From contig DAOPKN010000048.1 in assembly GCA_035391225.1 (NCBI GenBank), positions 1 through 14,245 on the forward strand: a stretch of DNA of 14,245 nt. The letters are read 5' to 3'. This stretch comes from DAOPKN01 sp035391225 (GTDB lineage: Bacteria; Thermotogota; Thermotogae; MWEM01). The position numbers were made by a program, and so were the translations under genes. Below, piece after piece: positions 11,060 to 14,245 of this stretch. Positions within the stretch are counted from its first letter, which is position 1; every line of letters starts with the position of its first letter. Below the pieces are notes generated by a model. The model had not been told where the DNA came from and did not search any database. It saw only the letters and a program-made list of their open reading frames with translations.

Positions 11060-13354
11060 TTACTCGGTATCCACTTGCCAGACTTGCACGCCAGCGAAGC
11101 CTTCGTGGGTGACGTAGATCTTGCCATCCGAGCCGGCAACCGCGCGGAAGGCGACTTCACCCTCACGGGAAGCTTGGCCCGCGTCGGCGTGGGCTTCGAA
11201 CTGGCCCTGGCATTCGCCGGTGTCCAGGTCGTACACGCCGACCCAGGAGCTTTCGTCCGTTTTGATGGTGGTGATCAGCGCGTAGTAGGTTCCCTCCACT
11301 TCCAGGATGTCGATGGATTGCACGCTGCCGTTTTCGGTGGGAACCGTGAACAATTCCTGGGCGTTTCCTTCGGCATCGAAGGTTTGGATGGTGTTGTCGC
11401 TGAGCGCGGCAATCCCGATGCCCGGTACGCGTTGGCCGCTTCCCGAGGGCGCACCTTGGTTTGGCACGCGCGTGATGTCGATGGCGAGGGGATCCATGGG
11501 GATGGTGGTGGGAACGTCATCCCAGTTATCCAGGTCGCGCATCTCGAGTTGCTTTTGCTCGCCGTCCCTTGCACCTCCCGGAAGTGCCTGCGCGGTCAGT
11601 GTCCACAGGAAGCGTTGCGCGTAGTCGAAGAAGATGGCACCTGCAACGGCTGTCCAATTGTTGTTGAAGCTGAAGGGGTTGGTCATCGCGCCGAGGATGT
11701 CGAAGATCAGCCCGTAGAGGTTGGCCTGCGCGACGTTTCCACCCTGTTCCCATGGTGCAACGCCGTTGAATCCGCAACCTGAACCCAAGTTATCTTCTGT
11801 CTTCAGAACCGTTTCCCCTGCGATTGGCACGTAGTAGATCTGGCGGACCATGGACGAGGGAACGATGCTCAGAACGTCCACTGCATGGCCATCCGCCGTG
11901 GACCGGGCGATGTCCACCGGTTGCTGCACGTTGCCGGTTCCCACGGTTTTCTCCAGCACGAATTCCATGCCCGGAGGGGCACCGCACATGCACAGGATGG
12001 TGCAGGTGAGGGTGTTGGATACCCCGTCCATGCTGCGTGTTGGGCCAGCTCCCGGCGCTTCCGTTTGGGCATGCCCAGTGATGGATACGGTGTTTTCCCC
12101 CGGCTGCAGGGTGGCTTGCACGGGGTAGTCGCCGTTGGCATCTGGCGGGGGAGAGTCGAGTGTCTGGGGTTCTTCCTGGTTCACTTGCAGGATGATCCGC
12201 GACAGAAGCTGGTCGGACGAAACCAGCAAGTCCACCTGGCAAACTCCACCCACGCAGTTCGTGACCTGTTCGGGGGGTTGTTGCGCCCACCCAATCGTGG
12301 GGTTGGATGTCGGGCACACGCATTCGATGGTGCAGGAAAGACCGTTTAAGGGTGTGCCGTTTTCGTTGGACCCGGTGATTGAAACCCCGTTTGTACCGCG
12401 GCGGAGCGTTACGGTAACGGGGTAATAGCCCTGTTCATTGGGTTCGGGGTTTTGCAGGACCTGCGGAGTCTCCTCGTCCACCTGGGAGGTGATTTGGGTG
12501 AGTGGTTGGCTCGAAGAAATGAGCAAGGTGACCTGGCACGTTCCTTCTACGCAGTTCGTGACCTGGGTGGGAGGTTCTTGCGCCCAGTTGATCAAGGGAG
12601 GCCCCGGGAGTTGTTTCTGGACCACGTGTTCGATGGGGTCGGACTGCCCGTCGGGATCTTGCCCTTTCACCTGGAGCTGGTTTTCGCCCTCGGCAAGATC
12701 CTGCGTGTGCTGGTAGTTGAAGGCGTACTGGTCTGGGGCATTGGGATCCAACACGGCTTGCCCGGCAGGAATGGTTTGCTGCACCTGGTTTCGGGTGATG
12801 AGAAGGTTTTGCAGCAGGCGGTCGGCGAGAATGTCCAGTACGACCTGGTCCTGGTCGGTGCTGGAAGGAGGTGGATTCCGTGGATTCCACTTGATTTTGG
12901 GGCGGGCTTGCGCTTCGCAATTTCCCGGGCATTCGCAGGTGACCGTGAAGCTCAGCTTGTTCGAGGAGACGTAGGTCTTGCCCTCGAATCCCGCGGAAAA
13001 GGTGATGGTGTGCACCCCGGGGGTGATGGTGATGACCATCGCGTACACGTACTTGCTTCCCTCGGAGTCCCTTTCTCCCAATGGGGTGTGGGAATCTAAA
13101 GCAACAGCTTCCCCTGCGCCCTCCCGTTTGTCGGAGTACTCGGCTGGTCCGAGCTTGTAGTCCGACTCGATGAGGACTTCCACGGTACACAGGCATGTCT
13201 CCTCGTCGCACTGAAGCGTCGTGGGGGTGTCACCGTGGAAAGCGATAGTCAGAGTGGGGTTAAGGAATGCGCATTCCGAGCCGAGAAGGGCAAAGGTTGC
13301 GAGTACCAGCAGGCTGAGAGCCAGCATCGTGGTCCATGTCCGTTTCTTTTTCAC
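11060..13354 (-). CDS. Large exported protein with repeated cysteine-containing modules
   Basis: 764 residues of unknown function. GTG at 13352-13354 has AAAGGAG 8 nt upstream and begins a signal-peptide-like VKKKRTWTTMLALSLLVLATFALLGS; longer frames lack such a start. No canonical lipobox precedes the cysteine in GSEC, so a lipoprotein is not supported. Module 1 (about 22-147) ends in a CxC pair. Module 2 (about 148-250) opens with PKIKWNPRNPP. Modules 3 (about 251-345) and 4 (about 347-456) are clear duplicates opening WAQ(E/Q)PPxQVTNCVxGxCQV and ending CTIxCxC. They look like beta-sandwich adhesion-type modules. The C-terminal ~300 residues contain propeller-like strands (IGIAALSDNTIQTFDAEGNA, WVGVYDLDTGECQGQF, GKIYVTHEGFAGVQVWQVD). 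It is probably a surface or extracellular binding protein. No promoter is visible nearer than tetR 2. Confidence 0.75.
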   Translation of the reverse strand: MKKKRTWTTMLALSLLVLATFALLGSECAFLNPTLTIAFHGDTPTTLQCDEETCLCTVEVLIESDYKLGPAEYSDKREGAGEAVALDSHTPLGERDSEGSKYVYAMVITITPGVHTITFSAGFEGKTYVSSNKLSFTVTCECPGNCEAQARPKIKWNPRNPPPSSTDQDQVVLDILADRLLQNLLITRNQVQQTIPAGQAVLDPNAPDQYAFNYQHTQDLAEGENQLQVKGQDPDGQSDPIEHVVQKQLPGPPLINWAQEPPTQVTNCVEGTCQVTLLISSSQPLTQITSQVDEETPQVLQNPEPNEQGYYPVTVTLRRGTNGVSITGSNENGTPLNGLSCTIECVCPTSNPTIGWAQQPPEQVTNCVGGVCQVDLLVSSDQLLSRIILQVNQEEPQTLDSPPPDANGDYPVQATLQPGENTVSITGHAQTEAPGAGPTRSMDGVSNTLTCTILCMCGAPPGMEFVLEKTVGTGNVQQPVDIARSTADGHAVDVLSIVPSSMVRQIYYVPIAGETVLKTEDNLGSGCGFNGVAPWEQGGNVAQANLYGLIFDILGAMTNPFSFNNNWTAVAGAIFFDYAQRFLWTLTAQALPGGARDGEQKQLEMRDLDNWDDVPTTIPMDPLAIDITRVPNQGAPSGSGQRVPGIGIAALSDNTIQTFDAEGNAQELFTVPTENGSVQSIDILEVEGTYYALITTIKTDESSWVGVYDLDTGECQGQFEAHADAGQASREGEVAFRAVAGSDGKIYVTHEGFAGVQVWQVDTE

Positions 13355-13417
13355 GAGAACCGCTCCTTTCTTGTGTACGGGGGAAACCATGGGAACCCCC
13401 CTGGTTGCACCGGGTTT

Positions 13418-13497
13418 TTGGGTACGCCGCACCCCAGTGCGGCACGGTTTTCATCACCTGGTTCCAAACAGCCGCACTGGGGTGCGGCGGTCCCAAG
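13418..13497. repeat. Repeat copy H (complete, both units the C/G subtype)
   Basis: GCCGCACCCCAGTGCGGC (13427-13444) and GCCGCACTGGGGTGCGGC (13471-13488) are perfect reverse complements. They are flanked by TTGGGTAC on the left and GGTCCCAA on the right, and the linker is unlike that of B, C and E. It lies between the second tetR gene and the exported-protein gene, both on the minus strand. Confidence 0.9.
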
Positions 13498-13516
13498 ATG
13501 CGTGGATTTTTGATTT

Positions 13517-14137
13517 TTACTCTTGGGGAAGCCATCCGGCCAGTGCAAAGGCGATCTTTTCGCGAATCACACGCAGCGTTTGCTCCTTGGTCTGATCCTT
13601 CACGTAGAGGTACGACAGGTAGTCGTACACCACAAAGGAAAACAGAACGGATGCCGCCAGTTCGGTGTCACAGGGCAAAAGCAACTTCTTTTCCACCAGG
13701 GTTTCCAGAAGTTTTTCCAGCTCCCCCACCGCCTTGAAATCCGCGGCCAGGAGTTTCTGAAACACCGATGGTTTTTTGCGCGAAAGTTTCAGAATCAACG
13801 AGGCCATTTCCTTGAGTACGCCACGGGGCAAAAGAAAATACGACTGGAAACGGTGGAGGATGAAGCTGGTGACTTGCTCTACCGCGGAGGCTCCTGGTTC
13901 GGAGGAGAAAGCGGCAGGGGTTTCGCTTGCGTCGTAGTGGTCGGCCATGCATTCGAGGAACAACGATTCCTTGGAGGGGTAGTAGTTGAACAGCGTGCCC
14001 TCGGCGATACCCGCGGCCTCCGAAATATCCCGGGTGCGGGTTTGCTCGAAGCCTTTCTCCATGAATAGGGGGTAGGCAACTTGCAGGATTTTCTCGCGCA
14101 CTTGCTGCTGCTTTTCCTTGCTGAGTCGTGCCACCAT
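13517..14137 (-). CDS. TetR/AcrR-family transcriptional regulator (second)
   Basis: 206 residues. The N-terminal DNA-binding domain has its helix-turn-helix at about 33-53 (TRTRDISEAAGIAEGTLFNYY), then PSKESLFLECM. The helical C-terminal domain binds an unknown ligand. ATG at 14135-14137 is preceded 5 nt upstream by GGGAGGGG; a TTG five codons upstream would place the ribosome binding site inside the gene. A consensus promoter and a tandem operator lie directly upstream, indicating autorepression. Downstream on the same strand, 162 bp away across repeat copy H, is the exported-protein gene, which may be in its regulon. It is only distantly similar to the first TetR of the window. Confidence 0.92.
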   Translation of the reverse strand: MVARLSKEKQQQVREKILQVAYPLFMEKGFEQTRTRDISEAAGIAEGTLFNYYPSKESLFLECMADHYDASETPAAFSSEPGASAVEQVTSFILHRFQSYFLLPRGVLKEMASLILKLSRKKPSVFQKLLAADFKAVGELEKLLETLVEKKLLLPCDTELAASVLFSFVVYDYLSYLYVKDQTKEQTLRVIREKIAFALAGWLPQE

Positions 14138-14155
14138 TTCCACCCCTCCCAAAAT

Positions 14156-14181
14156 TGAGTTTACTCATATGAGCCTACTCA
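14156..14181 (-). promoter_or_regulatory. Tandem operator of the second TetR
   Basis: On the plus strand TGAGTTTACTCA (14156-14167) and TGAGCCTACTCA (14170-14181) are separated by TA. The first is a perfect dyad apart from its two central bases, the second has TGAG/CTCA arms, and 10 of 12 bases match. They begin just past the -10 box and cover the predicted start at about 14176, the same arrangement as the first tetR promoter but with a different motif. Confidence 0.75.
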
Positions 14182-14182
14182 C

Positions 14183-14211
14183 ATTATACCTTCGATGGTT
14201 CGGATTGTCAA
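14183..14211 (-). promoter_or_regulatory. Fully consensus promoter of the second tetR
   Basis: On the minus strand TTGACA (14211-14206) and TATAAT (14188-14183) are separated by exactly 17 bp, a perfect sigma70-type promoter. Such strength fits a gene normally held down by its own repressor. Confidence 0.88.
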
Positions 14212-14225
14212 GTGAGAAGAAAAGA

Positions 14226-14245
14226 AGCCGCACTGGGGTGCGGCG
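14226..14245 (+). repeat. Repeat copy I (cut by window end)
   Basis: AGCCGCACTGGGGTGCGGCG runs to the last base, and the tail would follow outside the window. The preceding bases show no left partner or conserved linker. It lies just upstream of the second tetR promoter, mirroring copy A at the first. Confidence 0.8.

Noticed and set aside
13285..13300. Lipoprotein cleavage site at the cysteine of GSEC in the large exported protein
   Set aside because: The residue before the cysteine is glutamate, which does not fit the lipobox L-[AS]-[GA]-C. A normal signal peptide is better supported.

Overview
The window looks like a stretch of bacterial chromosome, moderately GC-rich, with strong GGAGG-type ribosome binding sites, frequent GTG/TTG starts and sigma70-like promoters. 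The gene content (TetR/ABC exporter, GH77 amylomaltase, CinA, hybrid histidine kinase) does not fix a phylum and I do not name one. No phage, plasmid, insertion-sequence transposase, tRNA, rRNA or CRISPR array is visible.

Layout, left to right. (1) 57-3702 (+): a four-gene operon encoding a TetR repressor (TTG start), an ABC ATPase and two different ABC-2 permeases. It is driven by a TTGACA/TATCAT promoter with two adjacent perfect 16-bp operators over the start site. It ends in a bidirectional terminator at 3702-3729. (2) 3728-5824 (-): malQ followed after 15 bp by a flavin-reductase-family gene. (3) 5825-6216: a gene-free 392-bp spacer filled by three copies of a palindromic repeat. (4) 6217-7488 (-): cinA. 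(5) 7853-8356 (-): a small leucine-rich-repeat protein with a possible +1 frameshift extension reaching 7522. (6) 8583-10919 (+): a three-PAS hybrid histidine kinase, divergent from the LRR gene. (7) 11060-13354 (-): a large exported protein with cysteine-containing repeat modules and a possible propeller-like C-terminus, convergent with the kinase and separated from it by a shared terminator. (8) 13517-14137 (-): a second TetR gene with a fully consensus promoter and its own tandem operator. It lies upstream of, and may be cotranscribed with, the exported-protein gene.

The most striking feature is a dispersed repeat family, called copies A-I here. The unit is a perfect hairpin palindrome, GCCGCAC-TGGG-GTGCGGC, with a GGTCCCA tail. 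Units usually occur as head-to-head inverted pairs joined by a linker of about 20-30 nt with a partly conserved sequence, giving elements of about 75-80 bp. They lie in almost every spacer between transcription units and never inside a recognised gene. The arrangement resembles enterobacterial REP/BIME elements but the sequence is one I do not recognise. Stem-preserving base swaps and a loop-only change suggest that the local hairpins are what is maintained.

Functionally, the first operon looks like a ligand-induced efflux system that represses itself. malQ and cinA are housekeeping metabolism and repair genes. The LRR/kinase pair and the TetR/exported-protein pair are accessory sensing or surface functions whose partners are unknown.
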